From contig CANMND010000002.1 of the NCBI GenBank assembly GCA_947499155.1, positions 186,001 to 250,000 of the forward strand: a stretch of 64,000 bases of DNA, written 5' to 3'. A program made the position numbers and the translations under genes. The notes below the pieces were generated by a model. The model was not told the origin of the DNA. It did not search any database and saw only the letters and a program-made list of their open reading frames with translations. Shown here piece by piece: positions 20,181 through 30,272 of the stretch; the first letter of the stretch is position 1, and each line of letters starts with the position of its first letter. Source of the stretch: an uncultured Sphingomonadales bacterium (GTDB lineage: Bacteria; Pseudomonadota; Alphaproteobacteria; Sphingomonadales; Rhodothalassiaceae).

Positions 20181-20202
20181 GACTGTTGATTTGCGAACAG
20201 TC
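20181..20202 (+). other. Inverted repeat just upstream of pyrG
   Basis: GACTGTT and AACAGTC form a 7-bp perfect stem with an 8-nt loop, ending 17 bp before the pyrG ATG. No clear Shine-Dalgarno lies between the hairpin and the start. It may be a weak end for secG mRNA or affect pyrG translation; neither can be proven from sequence. Confidence 0.4.
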
Positions 20203-20210
20203 AGTTATAG

Positions 20211-21848
<1,638 letters not shown>

Positions 21849-21884
21849 TCGGCTGCTGAGGCTTGTCGACCGGAAGCTGTTGCT

Positions 21885-21984
21885 GTCATTCCCACGTCGT
21901 TATTCTTGTCATACCCACCCGCCACTTTCGTCATTCCCACACACTACTTTTGTCATTCCCACCCATTACGTTTGTCATTCCCCG
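21885..21984 (+). repeat. Tandem array of GTCATTCCCAC, period 22-23 bp
   Basis: GTCAT(T/A)CCCAC begins at 21885, 21908, 21930 and 21952, and GTCATTCCCCGG at 21974. The spacings are 23, 22, 22 and 22 bp. The intervening 11-12 bases vary. The last unit is the left end of the first palindromic element, so the array looks like repeated copies of an element end. Confidence 0.85.
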
Positions 21985-22062
21985 GCTTGACCGGGGAATC
22001 CATGGTGATGGTCGCTCAGACGTTTGCGGGTGTGGATCCCCCGATCAAGTCGTGGGATGACG
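21974..22062 (+). repeat. VIPRLDRGIH-type palindromic element, copy 1
   Basis: The left end, GTCATTCCCCGGCTTGACC, forms a hairpin with the following GGGGAATCC. The right end, GATCCCCCGATCAAG then GTGGGATGAC, is the inverted counterpart. These short palindromic repeats are widespread in alphaproteobacterial genomes and give the peptide VIPRLDRGI in one frame. Confidence 0.8.
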
Positions 22063-22149
22063 AGGCAGGTTAGGTTGTCGTGGTTTGGCGGTATTGGTTC
22101 AATATCGTGAGGTTTCGCGTTGTTGGATATTGGTGTCGTGAAGCCTGGT
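22051..22149 (+). repeat. 99-bp direct repeat, copy 1
   Basis: Identical over all 99 bases to 22398-22496 by eye. It starts inside the right end of palindromic element 1 (CGTGGGATGACG) and ends at AAGCCTGGT. Sequence beyond both ends diverges at once on the right side. Confidence 0.9.
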
Positions 22150-22296
22150 ATCGTTGGGTGCAGGGGGAAACGTCGTGGGACTTGGCGTTGTTGGGTGCAG
22201 GGGTCGGTCGGTGTTGTGAAACATGGTGTTGTGAAGGCGGCGCTGTCCTTGATGGACTTGTGCCCTGTCTTTGACATTTCCCATCCATCACTTTTC

Positions 22297-22385
22297 GTCA
22301 TTCCCCGACTTGATCGGGGAATCCATTGCGCCGTTTACGCAAGCGGTTGCGGGTGTGAATCCCCCGATCAAGTCGTGGGATGACG
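22297..22385 (+). repeat. VIPRLDRGIH-type palindromic element, copy 2
   Basis: Same structure and length (89 bp) as copy 1, with left end GTCATTCCCCGACTTGATC and right end GATCAAGTCGTGGGATGACG. The interior differs from copy 1, as expected for dispersed family members and not for a recent duplication. Confidence 0.8.
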
Positions 22386-22397
22386 GGAGTAAGGTAT

Positions 22398-22496
22398 CGT
22401 GGGATGACGAGGCAGGTTAGGTTGTCGTGGTTTGGCGGTATTGGTTCAATATCGTGAGGTTTCGCGTTGTTGGATATTGGTGTCGTGAAGCCTGGT
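22398..22496 (+). repeat. 99-bp direct repeat, copy 2
   Basis: Exact second copy of 22051-22149, 347 bp further on. A 12-bp insertion-like stretch (GGAGTAAGGTAT) separates it from palindromic element 2. Confidence 0.9.
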
Positions 22497-22585
22497 GTTG
22501 TGGGGTGTAGGGCGGCAGTGTTGTGGGTCAAGTGGCCGAGGCGGGGGGCGGCGGTCCGGACCTGTTGCTCATTAATTGATAAATG

Positions 22586-25453
22586 CTACTGAGCGGCGGC
22601 CTTGGCGGCTGCAAGCAGGGGCTTTAAATAGTGGCCGGTGTAGCTTTCAGGCGTATCCGCGACGTCTTCCGGCGTGCCCGTTGCTACGATTTCGCCGCCG
22701 CCATCACCCCCTTCAGGGCCAAGGTCAATCACCCAGTCTGCTGACTTTATAACCTCAAGATTATGTTCGATAACCAGCACGGTGTTGCCCTGATCTACAA
22801 GGGCCTGAAGCACTTCAAGCAGCTTTCGCACATCTTCAAAATGAAGGCCGGTTGTGGGCTCATCCAGAATATAAAGTGTCTTGCCAGTTGCTCGTTTTGA
22901 CAGCTCTTTGGCAAGCTTCACCCTTTGTGCTTCGCCGCCTGATAATGTGGTGGCTGCCTGGCCGACACGGATATAACCAAGGCCGACGCGCATCAGCATA
23001 TCCATTTTGTTGCGGATGGCGGGGACGGCCTTGAAAAAGTCTGCGGCAGTCTCAACCGTCATATCAAGGACATCGGCTATAGATCTGTCCTTGAAGGTTA
23101 TTTCCAGAGTTTCGCGGTTGTACCGACGCCCTTTGCACTGGTCACAAGTGACATAAACATCGGGGAGAAAGTGCATCTCGATCCGGATAAGGCCGTCGCC
23201 CTGACAGGCTTCGCAACGGCCGCCTTTGACATTGAATGAAAATCGGCCTGGCTTGTACCCGCGTGTCTGGGCTTCCGGCATTCCGGCAAACCAGTCCCTG
23301 ATCGGTGTAAAGGCACCGGTATAAGTCGCAGGGTTGGAACGCGGCGTCCGTCCAATAGGGCTTTGGTTGATTTCCACGATCTTGTCGAGATGCTGCAGGC
23401 CACCAATTTTATCATGTTCGCCAGGAATGCTGCGGGCATTGTTCAATTGGCGGGCAACCGCTTTATAAAGCGTCTCAATCACCAGTGTGGATTTACCCGA
23501 TCCGGATACGCCGGTGACGCATGTCAATGTACCAAGCGGGATATTTGTATCGACATTTTTGAGATTGTTGGATCGCGCACCCCTGATACTGATAGACTTT
23601 CCATTGCCACGCCGTCTTTTAGACGGGATTTCGATAAACTTTCGGCCCGATAAATAAGCTCCGGTCAGAGAGTTGTGTGATTCCAGAATATCGTCTGGAG
23701 TCCCTTGAGCAACGACCTCACCGCCATGTTCCCCGGCGCCAGGTCCCATATCAATCACATAATCAGCGGAAAGAATGGCATCTTCATCATGTTCAACGAC
23801 TATAACCGTATTACCAAGGTCGCGCAGATTACGCAGGGTCTCAAGAAGCCGGTTATTATCGCGCTGATGGAGACCGATTGAGGGCTCATCCAGAACGTAA
23901 AGAACGCCGGTCAGTCCCGATCCGATCTGGGAGGCCAGGCGGATACGCTGGCTTTCACCCCCTGAAAGCGTGCCTGAATTACGCGATAAAGTCAGATATT
24001 CAAGGCCGACATTGTTTAGAAAGCTTAGGCGTTCTGTAATTTCTTTCAGTATCTTTTCGCCGATGGTGCGGTGTTTTTCTGAAAGCTGATCGGGCAGGGC
24101 TTCAAACCAGCTATGGGCATCCCTGATGGATAACCTTGTTACCTCACCAATATGAGTTTTAACAATCTTGACCGCCAATGCTTGCGGCTTCAGGCGGTGG
24201 CCGTCACAGGTTTCACATGTAGCCCCGGTCTGATAGCGCGATAACTCATCGCGGATCATGGGGCTGTCTGTTTCACGCCAGCGCCGTTCGATATTTTTGA
24301 GAACACCTTCAAATGGACGGTTCACTTCATATTTTCTGTGGCCGTCATGATAGGGGATTGCTACATCCTTCCTGCCGGAACCATAAAGCACGAGATGCCG
24401 TTGTTCGTCAGTGAGCTTGTCCCATGGAGTGCGAAGGGAAAAGTCGCCATGTTTCGCCAGCGCATCAAGAGTTTGGCGATAATAGGGGCTGGAGGATTTT
24501 GACCAGGGATAAATAGCGCCGGATGCCAATGTCAGGTTGCCATCAGGGACGATCAGGTCCGGGTCAAAATAAAGCTTCATGCCAAGGCCATCGCAATCGG
24601 GACAAGCTCCATGAGGGCTGTTGAAGCTGAATAGTCTTGGTTCGATTTCCGCGATGGTGAAACCGGAGACAGGGCAGGCGAAACGCGCTGAAAATGTCAT
24701 GCGCTCTGGCGCGTCTTTTGTATCTTCTTCGCTGGATTGGACAAACTCGGCAAAGGCAAGGCCGTCGGTCAGTTCCAGTGCTGTTTCAAGGCTGTCGGCC
24801 AAGCGGGCTTCCAGTCCTTTACGAACAACCAGACGGTCAACCACCACATCGATATCGTGTTTGTACTTCTTGTCCAGTTGGGGGACATCTTCGATTTCAT
24901 AAAACTGGCCGTCTACCTTCACCCTTTGAAAGCCGCGCTTTTGCAGATCGCGGAATTCCTTGCGGTACTCACCCTTGCGGCCCCGAACGATAGGGGCAAG
25001 CAGGTAAAACCGCGTTTTGGGGGGCAATGCCATGACCCGGTCGACCATTTCCGACACAGTCTGGGCTGCAATCGGTTCACCGGTGGAGGGAGAATATGGA
25101 ATACCGATCCGCGCCCATAGCAGGCGCATATAGTCGTATATTTCCGTGACTGTACCGACCGTGGAACGCGGGTTTTTCGAAGTGGTTTTTTGTTCAATGG
25201 AAATGGCAGGAGACAGACCATCAATCTGGTCCATGTCGGGCTTTTGCATCAACTCCAAAAATTGCCGGGCATAAGCAGACAGGCTTTCCACATAACGACG
25301 CTGACCCTCGGCATAGATGGTGTCGAAGGCGAGACTGGACTTACCCGAACCTGACAGCCCGGTTATGACAACCAGCTTATCGCGCGGGATATCCACATCG
25401 ATATTTTTAAGATTATGTTCGCGTGCGCCACGGACGGAGATGGTTTTCAGCAT
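22586..25453 (-). CDS. uvrA: UvrA, excinuclease ABC subunit A
   Basis: Damage-recognition ATPase of nucleotide excision repair. The 955 residues hold two ABC ATPase modules with Walker A loops GLSGSGKSS and GVSGSGKST, two ABC signatures ([12 protein letters not shown] and [12 protein letters not shown]) and zinc-binding Cys pairs ([24 protein letters not shown]). It is complete at both ends. No exact LexA box was seen in the 220-bp gap upstream. It ends next to the repeat island without a clear terminator. Confidence 0.97.
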   Translation of the reverse strand: MLKTISVRGAREHNLKNIDVDIPRDKLVVITGLSGSGKSSLAFDTIYAEGQRRYVESLSAYARQFLELMQKPDMDQIDGLSPAISIEQKTTSKNPRSTVGTVTEIYDYMRLLWARIGIPYSPSTGEPIAAQTVSEMVDRVMALPPKTRFYLLAPIVRGRKGEYRKEFRDLQKRGFQRVKVDGQFYEIEDVPQLDKKYKHDIDVVVDRLVVRKGLEARLADSLETALELTDGLAFAEFVQSSEEDTKDAPERMTFSARFACPVSGFTIAEIEPRLFSFNSPHGACPDCDGLGMKLYFDPDLIVPDGNLTLASGAIYPWSKSSSPYYRQTLDALAKHGDFSLRTPWDKLTDEQRHLVLYGSGRKDVAIPYHDGHRKYEVNRPFEGVLKNIERRWRETDSPMIRDELSRYQTGATCETCDGHRLKPQALAVKIVKTHIGEVTRLSIRDAHSWFEALPDQLSEKHRTIGEKILKEITERLSFLNNVGLEYLTLSRNSGTLSGGESQRIRLASQIGSGLTGVLYVLDEPSIGLHQRDNNRLLETLRNLRDLGNTVIVVEHDEDAILSADYVIDMGPGAGEHGGEVVAQGTPDDILESHNSLTGAYLSGRKFIEIPSKRRRGNGKSISIRGARSNNLKNVDTNIPLGTLTCVTGVSGSGKSTLVIETLYKAVARQLNNARSIPGEHDKIGGLQHLDKIVEINQSPIGRTPRSNPATYTGAFTPIRDWFAGMPEAQTRGYKPGRFSFNVKGGRCEACQGDGLIRIEMHFLPDVYVTCDQCKGRRYNRETLEITFKDRSIADVLDMTVETAADFFKAVPAIRNKMDMLMRVGLGYIRVGQAATTLSGGEAQRVKLAKELSKRATGKTLYILDEPTTGLHFEDVRKLLEVLQALVDQGNTVLVIEHNLEVIKSADWVIDLGPEGGDGGGEIVATGTPEDVADTPESYTGHYLKPLLAAAKAAAQ

Positions 25454-25557
25454 GATGTCCAGAATTTATGTCATGAGAATTGGAGGTCGGCACCGCTTTC
25501 CAGTGCTGCGTCACATTAAGGGCGAACAAAAGCGGTAACAAGGGCGATATAATGGCA

Positions 25558-25573
25558 CAGGGCCAAGGCCCTG
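25558..25573. other. Inverted repeat between uvrA and xdhC
   Basis: CAGGGCC-AA-GGCCCTG is a perfect 7+7 inverted repeat in the divergent promoter region, about 105 bp before uvrA and 116 bp before the XdhC gene. It could be an operator or a hairpin; no known regulator is assigned. Confidence 0.4.
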
Positions 25574-25688
25574 ACAGATGTGTCTTATTCGCAGTTGTAA
25601 AGAGAAGACCAGAATTTATATGCAGCCGCTGACAGCGATTATGATATGGGAATGAGAGCGGGCGGCAAGAAATATGATGGAAGGGTGT

Positions 25689-26675
25689 ATGCGGGATTGG
25701 CTTCAAGAGTCTGGCAGATTGCTGGCGGACAACACACCACATGTTCTGGTTCTTGTAATCGCAGCCCATGGATCCGCCCCGCGCGAGGCGGGAACGGCCA
25801 TGCTGGTGACGGACAGTGAGGCTCTTGGTACCGTTGGTGGCGGAAACCTGGAGCATACTGCTACCAACGAAGCTCGCGCACTTTTAAAGGCCAGCCATAG
25901 TGTCGAGATCCGTGCCTATCCATTAGGTCCCATGCTTGATCAATGTTGTGGGGGCCATGTGACTTTGGCGTTTATCCGGCTTACCGCCGAAGACAGCAGC
26001 AAGATCGACGCCATAAAGCTCACTTCTGATTGGCGGCTTTTGATCCGCAACGGGGCGCAGCCTGATTACGAGTTTATCAAAAGCAAGTCAGACGCCGACC
26101 ATCTTTTGCCCAATGAGCGGGTCGTGCTTTTGGATCAAATGGGTGAACGCTCTCACAATCCGCGAATGGATGTGGCGGATATTGGCGAGGTGGTGGTGGC
26201 TCTGGGATCACCCTATGCACCACTTTATATTTTTGGTGCGGGCCATGTGGGACAGGCGGTGGTGTCCATCATCCGCTATTTTACCTTCGATGTGATTTGG
26301 GTCGACCATCGTGCCCATCTGTTCCCGGAAAATATGGGCGAGGCCATTAAGCCCGTAGTCTCAGAGGATCCATTGTCCATCATCAGCTCGGCACCTAAGG
26401 GCGCGCTTTATCTGATTTTTACACATTCACACCCTTTGGATTATTCAATCACAGCCGCCATTCTTGCACGTGGCGATGCAGGATATTGCGGTCTGATCGG
26501 ATCTGAAACCAAGCGTGCGCGGTTTATTTCGCGCTTTCGGGACGAAGAAGGCTTTGACGAAGAACAGATTGCCCGCATGACCTGCCCGATAGGACTGGGC
26601 GGACCGCCTGGAAAAGAGCCACATGTGATCGCATTGGGTGTGGTGTCTGAATTACTGGATGTGGTTCGGACCTGA
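25689..26675 (+). CDS. xdhC: XdhC/CoxI-family molybdenum hydroxylase maturation protein
   Basis: XdhC proteins bind, sulfurate and hand over molybdenum cofactor to xanthine dehydrogenase-type enzymes. The 328 residues contain the N-terminal XdhC/CoxI motif (GSAPREAGTAMLVTD, TVGGGNLE), a central HVTLAFIRL block and a C-terminal Rossmann-like domain (YIFGAGHVGQAVVSI) ending in GLGGPPGKEPHVIALGVVSELL. ATG 25689 is preceded by GGAAGGG; in-frame ATGs at 25674 and 25677 lack this. No xdhA/xdhB gene is in the window, so the client enzyme is elsewhere. Followed by purine-related genes. Confidence 0.88.
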   Translation: MRDWLQESGRLLADNTPHVLVLVIAAHGSAPREAGTAMLVTDSEALGTVGGGNLEHTATNEARALLKASHSVEIRAYPLGPMLDQCCGGHVTLAFIRLTAEDSSKIDAIKLTSDWRLLIRNGAQPDYEFIKSKSDADHLLPNERVVLLDQMGERSHNPRMDVADIGEVVVALGSPYAPLYIFGAGHVGQAVVSIIRYFTFDVIWVDHRAHLFPENMGEAIKPVVSEDPLSIISSAPKGALYLIFTHSHPLDYSITAAILARGDAGYCGLIGSETKRARFISRFRDEEGFDEEQIARMTCPIGLGGPPGKEPHVIALGVVSELLDVVRT

Positions 26676-26695
26676 TCCGCTTGATGTCCATGCCC

Positions 26696-27529
26696 TTAGG
26701 CAAGCGGTGACTTGCCATTGATCAGAATTGGCACATTCAAAACAGGATCGTTTCTAGGGGTAACGGTGCCATCATCCCCAATGAAGGCAAGGCCATCGGG
26801 CATGATCTGAATGATCAGGGCCTTGCGGACGGTGTCGGATATATTGGCGCCAGTTTTATGAGGCGTGAGTGATGAGAAGATCACCATGTCGCCAGCTTTT
26901 GCTGGAACGGCGACGGCGGAGCTTTCAATTTCCGGACTGGTGCTGCCCCTGAGTTCAATGCCATGCTCTGTACTGTCATGAATCATGGTTCCCCGCCTGT
27001 GAAGGCCCGGCAAGACCCATGGACATCCGTTGTCTATGGTGGCGTCAGACAAGGCCAGCCAGCAGGTGACATAGGCCTGAGGCTGAGTGAAAGTATAGCC
27101 ATTATCCTGGTGCCATGGGAAAATCTTCGACCGCCCTGGCTTTTTATATACCGCCTGATCCCAGTAGAGCCGGACATCAGGGCCGATAAGGTCACGGCCA
27201 AGAGCTTGAAACAGGGGGCCGGTCACCAGGTCACGTACGGCCTGTGATTTTGTCACGAGATTGCGGGCGAACGTCATCGCATCCGCTTTATAGGTGAAAT
27301 TCCGGTTTCCTTCGAGATTGAGAACCGTGTCACCCGTACCAGCTTCTATTGGGTCGATATCATGCAAAAGCGCGTTGAGCATGCTGGCAGATATGGCCTG
27401 TTTTAGGAGACAGTATCCGTCCTGGTTGAAAAGTGTTGCCTGATCAGGCGTCAGGCGCTCTAATTCATATGTCGGTCGATCTTGCCAATGAAAGTCTGCA
27501 CTGCGTGGATCCGGGGTGAGGAATGACAT
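26696..27529 (-). CDS. Phytanoyl-CoA dioxygenase (PhyH) family protein
   Basis: Predicted Fe(II)/2-oxoglutarate-dependent dioxygenase of 277 residues. The iron-binding facial triad is visible as HxD in FPWHQDNGYTF and the distal His in SSLTPHKTGANIS; the 2-oxoglutarate-binding Arg is probably in TVRKALIIQ. The substrate is unknown; PhyH homologues hydroxylate acyl-CoAs, ectoine and many small molecules. Start ATG 27529 (MSFLTPDPRS) is chosen because upstream codons in the open frame overlap the divergent gene's promoter. It is convergent with xdhC (20-bp gap) and divergent from the amidohydrolase. Confidence 0.82.
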   Translation of the reverse strand: MSFLTPDPRSADFHWQDRPTYELERLTPDQATLFNQDGYCLLKQAISASMLNALLHDIDPIEAGTGDTVLNLEGNRNFTYKADAMTFARNLVTKSQAVRDLVTGPLFQALGRDLIGPDVRLYWDQAVYKKPGRSKIFPWHQDNGYTFTQPQAYVTCWLALSDATIDNGCPWVLPGLHRRGTMIHDSTEHGIELRGSTSPEIESSAVAVPAKAGDMVIFSSLTPHKTGANISDTVRKALIIQIMPDGLAFIGDDGTVTPRNDPVLNVPILINGKSPLA

Positions 27530-27616
27530 GGCGTTTCCAGTATTTTCCTGTAAAAGAGCATGCATAATAACGTCCATATCGTGCCAAACAATCTCAATGC
27601 AACAAGGTGGCATATC

Positions 27617-29023
27617 ATGCTGAAATCTGTCTTCGCCTTTATAGTCCTTGTCCTGATATCAGGGGCAGTGGTCGCCGAAGAAGCGGATATCGTTATCCGC
27701 AACGCCACTGTCGTCACTATGGACGAGGCGCGTCAGGTGATCGAAGGCGGGACGGTTGTCATCAAGGGTCGCCATGTTGTGGCTGTGGGAGATGAATCCC
27801 TGGCCGGGAAATATGAGGCGGTTCGCGAAATCGATGCCAAGGGCAATATCGTCATGCCGGGCATGATCAATCTTCATAACCATATCTCCATGGTCGCCTT
27901 TCGCGGTCTTGGCGAATATGAGGTGGAAAACCTTCTGTTCGATGTGATGTTCCCGCTGGAGAAAGAGCTTCTGGACCGGGACCTGATCCGGGTATCGGCG
28001 CGACAGTCAGCGATTGAGATGGCCATGGGTGGCGTGACCACATTCACTGATATGTATTATCATGAAGATGAGGTCGCCATAGCCACCAAGGACGTAGGCT
28101 TGCGCGGGGTGCTTGGCCAAACAGTTATCGGCTTTCCGGTTGTTGACTCAAAAGAGCCTTATGGAGGTCTCGCATATGCTGAACAGTTCATAAAAGACTA
28201 TAAGGGTGATGAACTGATCACGCCTGCGGTGGCCCCACATGCGCCTTATACGGTTGATAAGGACGCGCTGCTGGCGGCCAAGGCGCTGTCCGATAAGTAT
28301 GAGGTGCCGATGCTGATGCATCTGGTGGAATTCCCGACTGAATATGACATGGTTTTGGAACTCCACCCGGAAATGGCAGACCATCGTTCGGAAATTGCTT
28401 ATCTTGACGCTATTGGATTTTTAAGCCCGCATCTTCTTGCAGCACATGTCTTATATCTCGATGATAAGGACATGGATATTCTGAAAGCCCGTGGTGTTGG
28501 CGTCGGACATAATCCCAAAGCCAATTCCAAAGGTGCAAGCGGCATATCTCCTGCCTGGGAAATGATGAAAAAGGGCCTTGATATCGGCTTTGGTACCGAT
28601 GGACCGATGAGTTCCAATCAAATGGATATCATCAACGTCATGCAATATGCGGCAGCCGTTGCCCGCCTGCGTCTTATGGATGCAAAGCCCTATACACCGC
28701 TAGAGCTGGTAGAGATGGCTACCCTGGGCGGCGCTCGTGCTCTGGACAGAGAGGACGAGTTGGGATCGCTTGAGGCTGGTAAACTGGCAGATATCATCAT
28801 CATAGATCGCAGCCCGCCTCATATGCAGCCTGGCTATGATATCTATGCGTCGGTCGCTTTTGGTGCTTATCCTGCGGATGTTCTGACCACAATCGTCAAT
28901 GGCTCCATCATCATGGATGACAGAGAGATTCTGACTGTGGATATGGACTCTCATATGACTGAATGGAATGCGGTGAAGGCGAAGGTAGCGGAGTTTGCAA
29001 AAACCCTTGATACCCGCCCCTGA
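27617..29023 (+). CDS. Exported metal-dependent amidohydrolase (SAH/MTA deaminase-like)
   Basis: The 468 residues start with a signal peptide (MLKSVFAFIVLVLISGAVVA, likely cut before EEAD), which is unusual for this mostly cytoplasmic family. Amidohydrolase-superfamily metal and substrate motifs are in order: NLHNHISM (HxH), HAPYT, MHLVEFPTE, LAAHVLYLDD and FGTDGPMSSNQMD. The overall pattern resembles S-adenosylhomocysteine/methylthioadenosine or guanine deaminases. ATG 27617 has AAGGTGG upstream. adenosine deaminase follows after 11 bp. A periplasmic deaminase of a purine or other N-heterocycle is inferred; the substrate is not known. Confidence 0.82.
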   Translation: MLKSVFAFIVLVLISGAVVAEEADIVIRNATVVTMDEARQVIEGGTVVIKGRHVVAVGDESLAGKYEAVREIDAKGNIVMPGMINLHNHISMVAFRGLGEYEVENLLFDVMFPLEKELLDRDLIRVSARQSAIEMAMGGVTTFTDMYYHEDEVAIATKDVGLRGVLGQTVIGFPVVDSKEPYGGLAYAEQFIKDYKGDELITPAVAPHAPYTVDKDALLAAKALSDKYEVPMLMHLVEFPTEYDMVLELHPEMADHRSEIAYLDAIGFLSPHLLAAHVLYLDDKDMDILKARGVGVGHNPKANSKGASGISPAWEMMKKGLDIGFGTDGPMSSNQMDIINVMQYAAAVARLRLMDAKPYTPLELVEMATLGGARALDREDELGSLEAGKLADIIIIDRSPPHMQPGYDIYASVAFGAYPADVLTTIVNGSIIMDDREILTVDMDSHMTEWNAVKAKVAEFAKTLDTRP

Positions 29024-29034
29024 CATGCAGACTC

Positions 29035-30060
29035 ATGATGCATAAACAGTCGCGGCCCCAGTCCCGGCTCCTGTCCTTGCCACCACTGGCAGAACTGCAT
29101 TGCCACCTGGAAGGCACTGTCACACCCGAACTCGCTTTAATGCTGGCGGAGAGGAATGGTGTTTGTCTTGCCGATGTCGTCGGGGATAATGGCCGTTATC
29201 GCTGGACGACATTTTTGGAATTCCTGGCCGCTTATGATGGCATGACAGAGGCCATCTGCACTGAGCAGGACCTTTATGACATCACCTACGCCTATTATGC
29301 GAATATGGCACAGCGCGGCCTGATCTATGGTGAAATGTTTGTATCGCCCCAACATGGACTGAACCGGGGCCTATCATACGCAGCCCAGATCGGGGCCATA
29401 GCAGACGCCATGTACTCTGCCGAAGCAGATCACGGAGTCGTCACACGCATTATCATCACCTGTGTTCGCAACTATGGTGCAGAGCATGCAGAAGAGATGG
29501 CGCGTCTTGCACTTCAGAACCCGCATCCGCTGGTCACGGGGTTTGGAATGGCGGGAGATGAAGCCTGTGGCGATCCTGCTGACTTTACCCGCGCTTTTAA
29601 ATACGCAGCAGATGGTGGCCTGGGTCTGACCGCCCATGCGGGCGAAGTCATGGGGGCAGAAAACGTACGGGCGACATTGGAAGCTTTGCCAGTTGATCGG
29701 ATCGGTCATGGGGTGCGTGCGATTGAAGATGAAGGCGTTCTGGACCTGTTGATGGACCGAAACATTGTTATGGAAGTCTGTCCTGGATCCAATATTGCCC
29801 TGGGCGTTTTTCCTGATCACCAAAGCCATCCCTTACGGCGTCTGATGGACCGGGGACTTTCCGTCACACTTAACTCTGACGATCCGCCATTTTTTGATAC
29901 GACCATCGAAGACGAATATAATAATGCTGCGCTCTATCAGGGCTGTACTGATGCAGAGCTGGCCCATATTACGCGTAGTGCGATCATGGCTGCTTTTTGT
30001 GACGACAAAACTAAAACGGTTTTGCTGGACAGGTTAAGAAAGCACGTAAAAATTATTTAG
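29035..30060 (+). CDS. add: Adenosine deaminase family protein
   Basis: Hydrolytic deaminase of adenosine (to inosine) or a close relative. The 341 residues carry the zinc and catalytic motifs LHCHLEGT, TAHAGEV (catalytic Glu), DRIGHGVRAIED and LNSDDPPFF. No signal peptide is seen, so it is cytoplasmic, unlike the amidohydrolase just upstream. The 11-bp gap suggests one operon. Adenine deaminases of the same superfamily have similar SDDP motifs, so adenine as substrate cannot be excluded. Confidence 0.88.
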   Translation: MMHKQSRPQSRLLSLPPLAELHCHLEGTVTPELALMLAERNGVCLADVVGDNGRYRWTTFLEFLAAYDGMTEAICTEQDLYDITYAYYANMAQRGLIYGEMFVSPQHGLNRGLSYAAQIGAIADAMYSAEADHGVVTRIIITCVRNYGAEHAEEMARLALQNPHPLVTGFGMAGDEACGDPADFTRAFKYAADGGLGLTAHAGEVMGAENVRATLEALPVDRIGHGVRAIEDEGVLDLLMDRNIVMEVCPGSNIALGVFPDHQSHPLRRLMDRGLSVTLNSDDPPFFDTTIEDEYNNAALYQGCTDAELAHITRSAIMAAFCDDKTKTVLLDRLRKHVKII

Positions 30061-30111
30061 CTCATTTGGGGGCGTCTGATCCGGGCTTCCGTGGTAAAAA
30101 GTTCTGCCAAT

Positions 30112-30131
30112 ATGTTGCGAACATGCAACAT
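30112..30131. promoter_or_regulatory. Inverted repeat upstream of TonB receptor
   Basis: ATGTTGC and GCAACAT form a perfect 7+7 inverted repeat around GAACAT, 142 bp before the receptor start. It lies in the 212-bp gap after add, which holds no gene. Position and symmetry suit a dimeric regulator, which is unidentified. Confidence 0.45.
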
Positions 30132-30272
30132 GAGCTGCTCAATCTATAGTACTCACGCGAATTTTTATTCACAACAGATACAATTCATCGCATCACGCAC
30201 GCGTGTATTTAACCGCTGTGCGGCATATTTGGCTGGCACTCCAGACTTATCTCAATTTCCCCGGAGGAAAGA

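Larger units (their letters stand above)
21849..22585. repeat. Non-coding repeat island between pyrG and uvrA
   Basis: The 737-bp gap has no convincing gene. It contains a 22-bp-period array (21885-21973), two palindrome-ended elements (21974-22062 and 22297-22385) and two identical 99-bp copies (22051-22149 and 22398-22496). Between them is G/T-rich sequence with further partial repeats such as GTTGGGTGCAGGG, seen twice. Open frames here, in particular those with VIPRLDRGIH, are translations of the repeats. Confidence 0.85.

Noticed and set aside
21975-22531. Several 60-108-codon open frames containing VIPRLDRGIH or GFTTPISNNAKPHD
   Set aside because: They are translations of the palindromic and 99-bp repeats; the same peptide appears in both copies and there is no ribosome site.
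25524-25539. Possible LexA box before uvrA (GAAC then GTAAC)
   Set aside because: The second half does not match GAAC at the required 7-bp spacing, so it does not meet the box pattern.
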